From assembly GCF_964019385.1 (NCBI RefSeq), contig NC_088655.1:5127958-5191957 (forward strand): a DNA stretch of 64,000 bases, read 5' to 3'. Position numbers and translations under genes: made by a program. The notes under the pieces were generated by a model. The model did no database searches. It saw nothing but the letters and a program-made list of their open reading frames with translations, and was not told where the DNA came from. Positions 41,156-57,130 of this stretch are shown here, piece by piece; the stretch's first letter is position 1; every line of letters starts with the position of its first letter. This stretch comes from Sycon ciliatum (lineage: Eukaryota; Porifera; Calcarea; Leucosolenida; Sycettidae).

Positions 41156-41640
41156 TACGTGGTTGATGAGTTGTACTGTAGTGAGAGATCTACGTGTACG
41201 TGGTTGATGAGTTGTACTAGGGAGGTTCTGCTCTACGTGTTGGGAACGCGACGCAAAGAATCACGCGAACTTTCTTCGCGTTCCCGTAACGTAAAGAAAT
41301 GCTGTTCTGCTCTACGTTTCACCTAGAGAAGTCACGTGGAATGTGTACTGGGAATTTCCCCTTCCATATTTGGCAGTTTTCTGCATGCAGTTGATCGATA
41401 CCCAGCAAATCCGTACGCATTTTCTCTGCGTGTGCCACAACGTAGAGAACCCCATCTCCGCGTAGAAATCTGGAGCCAAAACACGCGAAGCCGTAGACTC
41501 TAACCCAGACACCTGCTCTCTACGTGATTTCTCTACGTTTCACGTATAGCAGAACCTCCCTACTGTAGTGAGAGATCTACGTGTACGTGGTTGATGAGTT
41601 GTACTGTAGTGAGAGATCTACATGTACGGTTAGGGTAGCT
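41156..41640. repeat. 41-bp tandem repeat, three units, one split by insertion
   Basis: The unit runs CGTGGTTGATGAGTTGTACT and then GTAGTGAGAGATCTACGTGTA. The second unit is interrupted by the element at 41219-41561, so the neighbouring units give its empty site. Confidence 0.85.
41219..41561. mobile_element. 3-bp-TSD MITE (AGGGAGGTTCTGC ends)
   Basis: TIRs AGGGAGGTTCTGCTCTACGTG and AGGGAGGTTCTGCTATACGTG (right end, reversed). ACT duplicated at 41216-41218 and 41562-41564, verified against the intact 41-bp units on both sides. The ends belong to the same type as 37336 and 39514. The interior has repeated ACGTAGAG-like motifs, no frame. Confidence 0.85.
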
Positions 41641-41809
41641 CTCACTTCTGGTGTGAAAGCAGTTTTAGATGCATGCCGTGCTAAAAATCCTAAAATTATA
41701 AGGGGTCGTGTGTGAGCGCTAAAATCCTGCTTTCAGATGCACTTTAGCAGGTTAGGCGACAGATTGACACTGACTCACATTGCTATCTGGTGTCAACTGG
41801 GTGTTTGCT

Positions 41810-42063
41810 GTGCTGGAAACGGAGCGTCTCTGTAAGTTTGTATCCGTTATGATGTTGATATCTGAACAGCACTATACAATCATATATAAGTGGTTCTCTT
41901 CAGACACAACCTTTATCAGTCTACTCAAGCTGAACTGATGAACGGTGAATTACCAGAAACACTGTGTATTGAGCAAAGAGTGGTGCTGTCTTGCAGGTTA
42001 TCCGAGTCGAAGGTTGGATGGACTTCTCGTGTGCTCTGGGTGGCAGTCATGAATTAGCCAAGT
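41810..42063 (+). mobile_element. hammerhead-ribozyme element, copy 2 (decayed)
   Basis: Shares GTGCTGGAAACGGAGCGTCT through ATGGACTTCTCGTGTGCTCT with copy 1. The left inverted repeat is not recognisable and the right one is cut at AAGTGTCAAG by the TTAA element inserted at 42074. Confidence 0.75.
41929..41974 (+). ncRNA. decayed hammerhead ribozyme
   Basis: CTGATGA, GAA and the stem III/cleavage segment ACACTGTGTA are kept, but stem I has a mismatch (GCTGAA against TTGAGC) and stem II is reduced to GGT/ACC with unpaired flanks. Probably weak or inactive. Confidence 0.6.
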
Positions 42064-42073
42064 GTCAAGTTAA

Positions 42074-42959
42074 AGGGGAAGTTAAGGCAAAAGTTAAAAT
42101 TTCACCAGTTGTAGTCTTCGGGGTGCTGTGTCGAACGGTCATGGTCCGAGGAAGCTGAGACGCTCCCTTCCTACTTGAATCCCAATCGAACTCGCGCACT
42201 TCCACCGAAACTGGGTGACTGCGCCCTACTAGATGGGGATTTGTATGCAAAGTGTCACTAAAAGCGCCATTTCGTTCTTATAAAAGCACGGATGACCGCG
42301 ACTGGCCCATATGTTGTAGTCTTTTGGACGCTGAGCCGACTAGTTTTGGACAGAAAAGGCTGCGATGCAGCGTTCCTCCTTTGTTCCCAATCGAACATGG
42401 TTGAACAAGCGGTCATGTGCTCCTGCATACGCCAGTCACCGTGCCTGCAGGGTACAACTTTCTAGCCTGTTTGACCTTTTTTGGGTGCAGTCCTGTCCAG
42501 GGAGTAGTACAATACGTATTGTTCTACTCCCTGGTCCTGTCACTCGAGTTGAACTTTGGTGTGAAAGTTGTCGCCTGCTGGCGCGGTGACCAGTTGATTT
42601 GGGCACCCAGGAGCACGTGACTGCTTGTTCAACCATGTTCGATTGGGAATAAAGGAGGAACGCTGCATCGCAGCCTTTTCGGACCAAAACCAGTCGACTC
42701 AGCGTCCAAAAGAGTACAACATATAGGCCAATCGCGGTCATCCGTGCTTTTATAAGAACGAAATGGCGCTTTTAGTGACATTTTGCATACAAATCCCCAT
42801 CTAGTAGGGCGCAGTCACCCAGTTTCGGTGGAAGTGCGCGAGTTCGATTGGGATTCAAGTAGGAAGGGAGCGTCTAAGCTTTCTCGGACCAAGACCATTC
42901 GACTCAGCACCCCGAAGACTACAACTGGTGAAATTTTAATTTTTGCCTTAACTTTCCCT
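42074..42959. mobile_element. long-TIR TTAA element, copy 3
   Basis: Left end TTAA-AGGGGAAGTTAAGGC (TTAA 42070-42073). The right end AACTTTCCCT is mutated and not followed by TTAA. Arms match 16989-17832. An independent insertion, here inside the second hammerhead element. Confidence 0.85.
42498..42533. mobile_element. ultra-short palindromic hAT-like insertion (36 bp)
   Basis: CAGGGAGTAGTACAATACG and its near-complement back to back; GTCCTGTC duplicated exactly at 42490-42497 and 42534-42541. The other two copies of the fold-back element (17407-17414 as GACAGGAC on the opposite arm orientation, and near 5090) have the site once. It sits at the dyad centre of its host element. Confidence 0.88.
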
Positions 42960-43188
42960 ACCACCAGAGGCACTTTGCAGTATAAATCAGGTGAGTATGT
43001 GTTTGGCTGTTGGAAAGTACAGCTCAAACTGGATAGTCAGAAATTTGTCGTATATTTTGTCGAACACTTGACTTCTAACAACCAAATGTGCAACTTTTCA
43101 GATATTGTTGGACTTGATGTGAGTGTTTTTGACTTCGGTATTGTCATACCTTTAAAAAAAAAGGTTTGTATTTACAAATTATTATTAC

Positions 43189-44425
43189 AGTCAAATCTGC
43201 CGTTAGCGACCTCTGCTGTAGGCGACCATCTACCGTTAGCGACCGATTTTCCGTGCACCGACGGTTTCACATACAAACTGATCTGTCCAGAGCGAACATC
43301 TGCTGTCCGCGACCAGCGACCGCGATTTCATGCACGGTCGGTGGCTGCATTCAAATCTGCTGTAAGCGACCGCGACCCAGGTTCAGTAAGGTGCGAAACT
43401 GTACTTGCCAGTGCGCTGTCAACTGCAAAGTGTGAAAGTGCGCTGTCTTGCAAGTGCGATCGACTGGCGCCTGGCCTGTACTGAGGCTGTGCTGTAGCTC
43501 TCAACTTTCAAGTCCAGGCAGTGTCGATCTACTGCCGTGTCGCATACGCGTACTATACGGGTATGGTCGTCGTTGAATATCCAATAAAATGATATTTTAA
43601 AAAATCACATTACAGTAAGTATCGTTTATAAAGTGACCGGATATAATGATATACCGGTTATAGTGATAGAACACGTCAAAATCAAAATCAAATCAGAAAA
43701 AATACAGCTAAAATATCACTATATACACTATTATCGGCTATACCGATATATCGCTTATTGTGATGGCCTTCAGGAAGCAAACCATATCAAATGTACAGGA
43801 AAATATCGCATATAATGATCAAGAGTGATCTTTCTGCATGCTCTTGTCCGTTTCTGGCTGTGTTGCCTCTCACGATGATGTTGCCAACTCACGTACACAG
43901 CCACTCATGTCTATTTCTGGCTCTACGCAACTCGTTGGACACCGAGTAGATCTACGATCTACGTGAGCACGGATCCAGCTCAGGCTTTTTTTGGAGAACA
44001 CGCTGAAGAAGCAGCCATGCCACATGATGTATCGAAGTTCTAGTACATGTACAGTCTGTACTCGTACTGCACAGCCATGCACTGCTCTGTGTCATGCACC
44101 GGTACACAGTCCGCGGAGCATGCATGCACTTTCAGCATGCTTTTTCCAGCGTGTACGCATCATTTCATGTGCAGTCATGTGCCATGTACATGTGTCGGTC
44201 AAACATGCAAATCGGCTATAGTGATGCACCGGATATAGTGATACATTTTCGAAAATCAAAGGGGCACGTTATATCCGATATTTACTGTATTCTCGTCGAT
44301 TTGAGTACATGGAAGCATATACCTGGTATGCCGGATTTACCATACATCTGCCGTAGGAGACCATCTGCCGTAAGCGACCGCTTTTTCTTGCACCAAGGGG
44401 CGGTCGCGTACGACAGATTTGACTG
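43189..44425. mobile_element. pogo-like element (outer)
   Basis: TIRs CAGTCAAATCTGCCGTTAGC and GACAGATTTGACTG, flanked by TA (43187-43188, 44426-44427). Internal repeats of the TIR motif (CTGCCGTTAGCGACC) occur at both ends. It contains the nested element at 43613-44287; without that it is about 560 bp. No transposase frame. Confidence 0.8.
43613..44287. mobile_element. pogo-like element (nested)
   Basis: TIRs CAGTAAGTATCG and CGATATTTACTG with TA duplicated (43611-43612, 44288-44289). Interior motifs CGGTTATAGTGATA and CGGATATAGTGATA also recur near both ends. Non-autonomous. Confidence 0.8.
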
Positions 44426-44573
44426 TATTATTATTATTCTCGTATCCGTCCCGAATGGGACTCACGACGGCAGAATTAACTGTGAGCATGTGTGTGTGAG
44501 AGTGGGAGAACGAAATGAAAAAGAAAAGAGGAGTCTTGTAATAAAGGTCAAATTTAAGAAGAGCAGTACTAGA

Positions 44574-45104
44574 CTAAATGGCTGAGCAGATGTTACTCCA
44601 TTGTTTTCTGTCGCGGGCATAGGTGCCGAGATCACGAAGGCAGCTGGGCTTAAAAATGCAGATAGGTGTGAGGCGGACGTCTCGCTGGAGACTTGTGGTG
44701 AGGCAAGAGCGGGGTGCACCTATTCGAAAGGGCTGACTGGTAGCATATGTACAGAAAGCAGTGAGAGCAACATTTGCAGGGATGTCACTTGGCTGGCGTA
44801 ATATATGTCCTAATAGCTTCCACCTGTCCCGCTTGGCCATTTCAGATACAGAGCACTGGCCAGTAACAGCATATAAATCTGCATTCGAGATGACATCTGG
44901 GTAGGTAATTCCAAGGGTACACCGCAGCTGTTTCCTATGAAACACATCTAGGCGCTTTTCTTGTACACGGGAAAGGCCATGGCAAGCAAGGTTGTAGGTC
45001 AAGATTGGTAGAACGAAAGTGTTGTATAAACGAATTTTGATGGGTGTAGAAAGCAGGTTGTGCTTGAACCATAACTTCAGAGTGTCTCCAAATGCAAATA
45101 TCAA
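44574..45104 (-). pseudogene. LINE reverse transcriptase C-terminal fragment
   Basis: 177 codons: KIRLYNTFVLPILTYNLACH, then RLDVFHRKQLRCTLGITYPD, then RDRWKLLGHILRQPSDIPAN, ending near DRKQWSNICSAI. This is the region after the RT palm in LINEs of the CR1/RTE-type groups (thumb, then a GH-x-LR motif, then a C-terminal W). The catalytic YADD motif is not included. 5'-truncated remnant. Confidence 0.75.
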
Positions 45105-45182
45105 TGGTTATAAAGTTATGGCGGATGTTCCGCGGCTCACTCAATTATCGGATTTTAGCTGTGGCAAGTGAAAGCCCAAGGG

Positions 45183-45275
45183 GTTAAGTCGGCGGAAAAG
45201 CGCGAGCTCCAGTGTGGGGAGCAAAGCCTTTCCTAACAAACCATTGCCGAAGTCGCTTCTACCAATTCGAATTAT
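45183..45275. repeat. isolated end of the hammerhead element
   Basis: The reverse complement of 45183-45275 matches 40557-40640 (GCTCCCCACAC-GGAGCTCGCGC and CCGACTT motifs). A solitary terminal segment in opposite orientation. Confidence 0.65.
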
Positions 45276-45520
45276 TGGAGTGTTATAAATTTGGAACTAC
45301 GCTTTACGCAGCTTCATTATAACAACATACATGTATTGTGACAACACTGGTCAATATTCAACCGTGTGAAGAAGCAGTGCATCTGAGTGTTGGCCGGTGT
45401 TGGCACAATACAAGTTGTTATTGGAGTTTGTCGAGGATATCATCTGTTTAGAAGGTGTTTTCTTACACCCTCCGCACTAATCATTGGGCTTGTTCCGTTA
45501 CACACATTTCGGTCAATTCA

Positions 45521-45712
45521 ATTCGTGAGTTGGCGATGGTGGAGGGTCGGGTTCCCCTGCCGTGATTGGTGCTGCACCGAGCTTGTTTTGTGTGAAAGTT
45601 TTTAAAACTATTATTCTTATTCTTATAATTCAAGTATTACAAAATAATTGAGAGGCTTTGAATCGTTTTTATCAAAATCTAAATATTTGCCGAGTTGGAA
45701 GGTGGGAGTTAT
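45521..45712 (+). repeat. 3' part of the retroposon seen at 14317-15064
   Basis: High identity to 14866-15056. No flanking duplication recognised. Confidence 0.7.
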
Positions 45713-46028
45713 GGTGGATGAACCGTTCGATTACACAAGTTCCGTCGTCAACAATTCCGTCAATTCTGAAGAGAGGGCTGAATTGCTAATTCCAGAATTG
45801 ACGCACTCTACGTAAACGCCATGTACGTACGTGCGGTCGTGGGTCGGCGGAGCTCCCTAAACCTCACCGCCGCTGCCAAGATTCGGGTTGTGCATGCTTC
45901 CCCTAGCTGCATCTCATGTTTGCATTTTAAAAGGTCTTTGTAAAAAAAGAAAAAAATCTCCTTCTTGCTCTGTGGCCAGTACATGTAGCAGGCCCAGCAG
46001 AATTCTGCACGGTTGTCAACGGGCAGCA

Positions 46029-46130
<102 letters not shown>

Positions 46131-46201
46131 CACTCCTCTATCTTCAGACTAGGGATGATGACCAGCTGCAGAGTGTTGACCTGCAACAGCTGCACCACAT
46201 C

Positions 46202-46765
46202 TTAGGTGCACACCTCGGCCACACCGCCATCGGTGGGCTGCAGCGACACGCCGTTGATGGCCAGGATCTGATCGCCGTCCTCCAGCATGCCAGACAGAAG
46301 CTTACGAGTGTCACCGCTTGCGATGCGGGACATGAAGAACCCGGCCTGCTGACGTAACGAGTCATTGGCTGCCGATAACGCCAGGGCGGACGGATGTCGT
46401 TTGACGTAGAATCCGTAGGTTTTCGACGCAGGCCGATGTAGCTCGACGGATCGCGTGCTGACCAGTTTCTGGTTGACCTTGACCTCGCCGGATGGCTGCA
46501 CATGTCCGATGTAGTGGAACTGGGTGGGAGCGCCGATGGATTCGGGGCTGCTCTGCCGTCGACCAAGTGACGAGCGTCTTCTGGTTAGCTTACATAGCGA
46601 GGAGCGTCGACGCTGTGGTGGTGTGGAAGGCTTTTCCGGTAAGCAAACGGACGGGTCCGGTGATATGCTGGTCAATAGCGGCGTTAGTGGCATGGATAAT
46701 GGTGACGTGGGCGAGTCGGATGACGATGAAAATGGGGATTTCCCTGTCGGTTTGCTGTTATTGTC
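46202..46765 (-). CDS. PDZ-domain exon, Par-6-like, with early stop
   Basis: On the minus strand CCATACAG precedes 46765 as a plausible splice acceptor, and the frame continues in phase. About 75 residues of Ser/Pro/Arg-rich linker (SPFSSSSDSPTSPLSM; RRRSSLCKLTRRRSSLGRRQ) lead into a PDZ fold: KTYGFYVKRHPS, then GFFMSRIASGDTRKLLSGML, then EDGDQILAINGVSL. Par-6 PDZ domains share the pattern GFYI, GIFISR, N-x-VLEVNG. After GGVAEVCT a TAA (46202-46204) ends the frame, yet the expected last helix and strand follow in the same frame (VVQLLQVNTLQLVIIPSL, to TAG at about 46130). A 15-bp near-direct repeat (GTGTGCA / GTGGTGCA) surrounds the stop. Either a pseudogene, an allele with an insertion, or a sequence error. 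Such proteins bind C-terminal or internal peptides at cell junctions. Confidence 0.6.
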   Translation of the reverse strand, partial: DNNSKPTGKSPFSSSSDSPTSPLSMPLTPLLTSISPDPSVCLPEKPSTPPQRRRSSLCKLTRRRSSLGRRQSSPESIGAPTQFHYIGHVQPSGEVKVNQKLVSTRSVELHRPASKTYGFYVKRHPSALALSAANDSLRQQAGFFMSRIASGDTRKLLSGMLEDGDQILAINGVSLQPTDGGVAEVCT

Positions 46766-46796
46766 CTGTATGGCAGTGCGTTGAAGAAACCACAAG

Positions 46797-51050
<4,254 letters not shown>

Positions 51051-51194
51051 GGGTAGATCGAGAGTCACGAGAGACAGAGTCTTGCAACGTCAGGCTGGAC
51101 AAACAATCTGATGGAGTAGATGAAATCATGAACGAATCCGGTGACCATTGCCGCTTCAAAAGACCCAAGCAAAGCACTTGAACTATAACTTCGG

Positions 51195-51362
51195 TCATCG
51201 TGAGCAGCCCAAGACGCTCTCCATCTTTTGTTTGATCCATGGCAAGCTGGCATGAATGCTTGTATAGACGCCGTAGTATCCAGGTTGCCCGCACACAATG
51301 CGGGGATCGTCCGGGTTGACCTGGCCATAGCTCAGCACTGCCAGCACGACAAACGAATCATC
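51195..51362 (-). CDS. trypsin-like serine protease, last exon
   Basis: On the minus strand a T-rich tract and CGCAAG precede 51362 (acceptor candidate); the exon reads [13 protein letters not shown], then [20 protein letters not shown], then [14 protein letters not shown] and stops at TGA (51195-51197). The [19 protein letters not shown] pattern is the C-terminal signature of S1 peptidases. The catalytic His, Asp and Ser lie on earlier exons, which I did not find in the window; the upstream side is filled with CA repeats and a duplicated block. Whether the exon is still part of a working gene cannot be told. Family function: proteolysis, often secreted. Confidence 0.65.
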   Translation of the reverse strand, partial: DDSFVVLAVLSYGQVNPDDPRIVCGQPGYYGVYTSIHASLPWIKQKMESVLGCSR

Positions 51363-51386
51363 CTTGCGACGAGCAACCAAAAAAAA

Positions 51387-52326
<940 letters not shown>

Positions 52327-52400
52327 CGTACGCAGAGCTCAATTAAAAACATCACGGTTGCGCAAGACACGGTTTTCCGCATTCGTAGCAACACCACCAT

Positions 52401-52540
52401 CCACCACGGATATCCACCACGGATATCCCCCACGGACATCCCCCACGGATATCCCCCACGGATATCCCCCACGGATATCCCCCACGGACATCCCCCACGG
52501 ATATCCCCCACGGATATCCCCCACGGATATCCCCCACGGA
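52401..52540. repeat. 13-bp tandem repeat, about 11 copies
   Basis: Unit CCCCCACGGATAT with GGACAT variants. Because 13 is not a multiple of three, all frames cycle. Followed by about 570 bp (52541-53110) with no gene: AAC repeats at 52937-52956 and a poly-T at 53023-53050. Confidence 0.93.
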
Positions 52541-53110
52541 TCTAGCACAAAGCTCAATAAGACTCATTGAAAATCGGAACGCGCCAAGGTTTACAGCGGC
52601 AAGCCATACTGCCCCCCAATCCCCCCCCCCACACACACGGACAGTATGTATAGGCATATAACGAACGGTCTTTTCCTGTTTGCTCTGTTTGTCCAATACA
52701 TGAGATAAAACGTCTTTCTTGTTGTCTTTCCTTCTCCATGTAGCTGCTTCCAGCATGGTAAACGACAGTACCATGGCCTTTTCAGATTTTCATTGTACCT
52801 ATTTTTAGTACCTCCCGGGATCAGTATTTTCCACTTGAAATAACATCCACCCCAATGCCTCATTCTCAGCATTCCTTTATTCGCTTCCATGTAATTGGGC
52901 TTATTGCCCGTTTGGTATTGCGAATTCAAATAAAAAACAACAACAACAACAACAATCTTTTTAAATCTCACCAATACACAACTTTACATGTACACTCTAC
53001 ATATGCAAACCGACTTACTCTGTTGTTTTTTTTTTTTTTTTAATTTTTTTTATTGAAAAACCACAAACCTTCAGACATGTGAATGTGCACATGATATACA
53101 GTGTACATAC

Positions 53111-53370
53111 GTATGTATCGAGAAGGCAGCACGGAAACGGCAGTGGTGGTGAGGCCTGGGCAGCTCGTCCGACCGTGGGTCTCTGTTGGAGTCAGTGCTA
53201 CCAGTGTCTGTACTATTTGTTGCTGCGCTGGTGGAGCGACTTGGGGTCTGCATGGGTGAAATCATGGGCATAGCTGCGTCAAGATTCGTGACCGAAGCTT
53301 CGGCTTGCGGAGTGGTTAGAGGTGTTTGAGCCGGCTCTTCAATCACCTCCAGCAGGTCAAGGGAGGAATT
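53111..53370 (-). CDS. putative coding exon, Ser/Thr/Pro-rich
   Basis: On the minus strand TTTTTATTGCGCTTCGCAG is a good splice acceptor before 53370, and ATAC|GTATGT a good donor after 53111. The exon is open in phase for 86 codons: SSLDLLEVIEEPAQTPLTTP, then a Ser/Thr/Asn-rich disordered stretch (SRSTSAATNSTDTGSTDSN) and a His-rich end. No domain recognised. It could be an exon of the same minus-strand gene as one of the segments further left. Confidence 0.4.
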
Positions 53371-54120
53371 CTGCGAAGCGCAATAAAAAACACATAAAAA
53401 GTACAGGACTGTCGGGTAGTGTTGAAGAACGAACAGGCTAGAATTGCATCAAGCACAGCATACCAATGTATACGCGAGGGTGTACGGGATTCCACGTGAT
53501 CCCTTTTACGATGTTTACGTGTAGTCGTTCGTTTACATAGCCGCAATCCGTTCATTCTGTTCATTCGAGAATTATAGAACCTGGGCCCAAATGTGTAATC
53601 GAAAGCGCCCATTATAGTGACCCTGACGTTTGTCTTCACACTGTTTAAAAAATCTAACCTTTTTGCATTCTTTTTACTCACTTAATGATTTATTCTATTC
53701 ATTTACGTGTTGTATGGAAGTACAAGTTGTTGTTAGTTGTAATTCCTTAGAAGAGAAAAAATGTAAAAATGGTGGGAACCTTGATCTGAATGGTGATATT
53801 GTCTATGACACGACTTACGTTGTACGGTCCATTCCAGTAGCGGTGGAGTTAGGCGGAGGTTCCTCGAGGAACAACTGGGCTGTAGAATAGTACTTCATCA
53901 CTAGAGTTATAGAGTCGAATAATCTCCATGTAGAGTTGTAGAGTGTAGACGCTCGTGTTAGATGATCGTATCAGTCTTTCTGGTGGATCCCTTCCTGGGC
54001 ATTTTGTTCATGAGCGATGTTCAAGGCAGAGAGTAATGACGATTTGAGCTTATGCACACACTGGGCGTGTGATGTTAGCTGCAGTGCTGACGGGAGATCA
54101 TGAAGAATATCCGCTGCTTG
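53371..54120. other. no gene recognised
   Basis: Short frames of 86-112 codons on both strands have no family resemblance. I see no repeat of the window's known families. Confidence 0.5.
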
Positions 54121-54961
54121 CTAGACTGTCGTCCATTCGTGAGGTGAAACGGGGTGAGGGTGGTGACTGAGTTTTTGGCTGGTTCTGAAGTCAAACAATA
54201 CTGGTTGTAGATGGATATCCCAGTCCGCATGTTTGTCGACACAAGTGGACAGCATATTCTCCAATGTACGGTTCCGTGTTGGAGCGTTCAATAAGGCCAT
54301 CAGATTGCGGGTGTTACGGCGTTGTCCGAGTATTGTGTATGTCCAGAAGCTTGCATAGATGTTGGAAGACATGTGATTCGAACTGTCGCCCTTTTTATTT
54401 TATATTTTATATACTATGTGCACATCCCTACAAAGTAATAGGGGTAATAAAAGAGACAAAGACAACAAAGGAGTAGTAGGTGCTACAAGAGCTGTGCTGG
54501 TCAGGCGCAGTGCACTCCTCCGACCATTTCGGTCCTTGGTCAGAGTGAATAGATAGAAAGACACCATGACGTCACATGCAATCGTCAACGAGGGTAGGTG
54601 GCAACTGTTGTTGGAAGAGTGTCAGGCATGCCGTAAGCTTCATACCATTTTGTGAAATAATCACCAACAGCGAGAATATGATATTATGTTACCTCTGGTA
54701 GTAACGGGAAGTGAAAACAAACATGATATCGATACCCACTCGTTGAACAGCGAAAGAGGACTGCTGTGACTTTAATTAATGGAGAACGCGGGCGAAGTAA
54801 AGGAGCTTGGCGTTGTTGACACTGAGTGCAAGTCTTGACCCAGCCAGTAACATCGGTAGTCAATACTAGTCAGGTGTGACCAGTAGTACCTTTGGCGTGC
54901 ACAAGCTAGTGTGCGGGAGGTGCTAAGATGTCCGGAAACTGTTGAATCATGGATAGCGTGG

Positions 54962-55084
54962 AGTGCTTCATCGCGGAGAGATGTGGGTAGATTAAGCTGT
55001 AGAGGTGACGGTGTTGTCATCATTGCTTCATCGCGGAGAGATGTGGGTAGATTAAGCTGTAGAGGTGACGGTGTTGTCATCATT
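54962..55084. repeat. 60-bp tandem duplication
   Basis: CATTGCTTCATCGCGGAGAG and the following bases are present twice with no differences, inside the integrase remnant. The exact match implies a recent event. Confidence 0.9.
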
Positions 55085-55739
55085 CACATAGCGATGGGGG
55101 AGGGGGGGGGGCAATTGTTATTAGGCTGGGGCCTGTTTTAGACTTCCCACTCTAAATAAAGAATACAAACAAACAAAACGGTGAGGCAGGCCATTGTGCA
55201 TAAGCAGGTCATTAGACTGAGTCCATAGGCGAATAGTAGCCGAGCTGACATGTTGGAATCGGGCATTTCCTCTAGCCGGGATGTCATCTGTGGAAATCCA
55301 GAGGAGGACAAGGCTAATGTCGGGATCAGCAGTTTGGGCAGAGCACAACGCAGCTTAGTCCAAGACGGTATTCAAGACTCAGAGGGAGCAGGGCCAGGGA
55401 TGACCACAGCGCAGGCCGGGTGAACAGCGGGAGGTGGGGAAGACAAGCAAGACAGATAATCTGCAGCAACATGAGCTTTTCCAGGGTGGTGCTTAGCTTC
55501 GTACTCAAAAGCAGCAAGTTTCTCAATCCATCTAGCAACAATGTCATCAGCATCCCTGAACTTAGAAACCCGAAGGAGGGCCTGGTGGTCGGTTCACAAG
55601 AAGAAGTCTTGACCCAAGAGGTGATGCTTGAAATGGTACGTGGAGTGGACAATGGCAAGCAGTTTGGTGTGGGTGACAGGGTGACGGGGATCAGCGCGAG
55701 CCAAAGTGCGCCCAGCAAAAGCAATAGCTATGGGGGCGG

Positions 55740-56130
55740 CCCAAGGACTGGAAATAATAATCTTTATTTCAGGATTACCCAAAGGCTGACGCCTATCGGG
55801 GGGATCTCCTATTTGCGTATACACAATGAACATTGGAGTTGGGAAAAAAAGAAAATGTGGAAAATGTGTTGGGAAACAGAGAGATGCGGTAGCAAAGATA
55901 CAGTGAAAGACCAAGGAGTGTACATGTAAATTAATGATTGCACATCAAAGGGATACCAGTGCAGTCAAACTGATACTTTGCAATGTAAATACGTAAATGA
56001 CGCTTGAATTCTGTTAGGGAATCTAAAGTTGTCAATCGGGGTGGGAGACAATTCAAAAGTGCACCAGTTTTCTGTAGGAAGAGACATGAGAAAAATCGCC
56101 CATGTGAGTTAAAAATGAGCTTTTTGGGCA
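55740..56130 (-). mobile_element. LINE 3' end inserted in the Ty3 remnant
   Basis: The minus strand reads the C-terminal end typical of CR1/L2/Rex-type LINEs (FLQKTGALLNCLPPRLTTLD, then SLTEFKRHLRIYIAK) with stop at about 55931, and a short 3' tail ending GAAATAAAGATTATTATT near 55760. It replaces most of the RT of the host element. Confidence 0.6.
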
Positions 56131-57130
56131 TGCAGGCAGATGGGGTGATCATCTCAGATGCTAGAAGATCTTTGATGTATTCTTCAACCGCTGGTGCCTG
56201 GTGAATTTGGTAGGCGACGAGGAGATTTATGGATAGGGTGAACACAACCAGTGTGGATGTCGGGTTTGACACTATCTGTGCGTCCAACGTCGGCTAGAGC
56301 AGTCGAACACAATCAGCATATTCGTGGAGTATCGGAGATAGACGCGCTTGCATGGCAGGTGAGAGATGCGACAGATCAAAAGTCGCAGGCGGAGGTGCGC
56401 TAACCGTATCTGACTGAGGAACAGGGGCGCTGCATCGTGAGTGCGGCGTGCTTTCGATTGTGCAGGGATGCATAGTTGGCACAACAAGGCCGTATTTCGG
56501 TAGGTATCTCGGTGATGGTTGTGTGTTGAGGACCCGGAGCGGTACAGTTTTGCCAGATGATGGTGTGACGGCAGCCATAGCAAACACTACCTTCATCGTA
56601 CGTATGCATGCAGTTTGGCTCGGACTCGACAACCAGAGTGTAACCACTAACCACTATCGGTTAAGTCTGGGATGTCCGTTAGTCGGTCGGGCACGATCAT
56701 CGGCGAGAACGGAGGGTTGCGCTGTAAGCGCCGAGGCAAACCGTACTGGTAGCACTGGGGCGGAAGGCTCACTGACCTGGTAGGAGGGGTGGTTGTCATA
56801 GATATCGACAAGTTACCTATCATCAGGGTCTAGGCGGAGGCATTCACTATGGCCCGATTCGCAGTGACAATGCCGAGACCCACTACCCACTACGACATCA
56901 GGCTGGATGTCGGCAATGATGAGATTGTGGCAGATAGTGGAAACATGACGAAATGATAATGGTGTAGTAGCTGTGCTAGTACTTGTTAGCAACAATCCGA
57001 AATAGCGCACACACTGCACTGCATTGCTTTGTACTGCATTCAAGACTGATTTCATGCGCTTTGTTTTGCTGCGTAATCACAAATGGCACCAGCCCATTTT
57101 GCTGAAAAGAAAAACAAATCTTGCTTGCCC

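Larger units (their letters stand above)
54121..57050 (-). pseudogene. decayed Ty3 pol (third element)
   Basis: Minus strand. The protease-RT linker at about 56640-56300 has VPLRVLNTQPSPRYL and FDLSHLSPAMQARLSPILHE; RT starts with YQIHQAPAVEEYIKDLLASE at about 56215-56150 and is then interrupted by a LINE end. RNase H resumes at about 55730 (IAFAGRTLARADPRHPVTHT, then LLAIVHSTYHFKHHLLGQDF); an integrase zinc-binding region (SLRDEALHAIHDSTVSGHLS, then RQRYYWSHL) lies at about 55060-54900, and a core fragment (NRTLENMLSTCVDKHADWDI) near 54290-54200. Many stops and frameshifts. No LTRs found. Confidence 0.75.
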
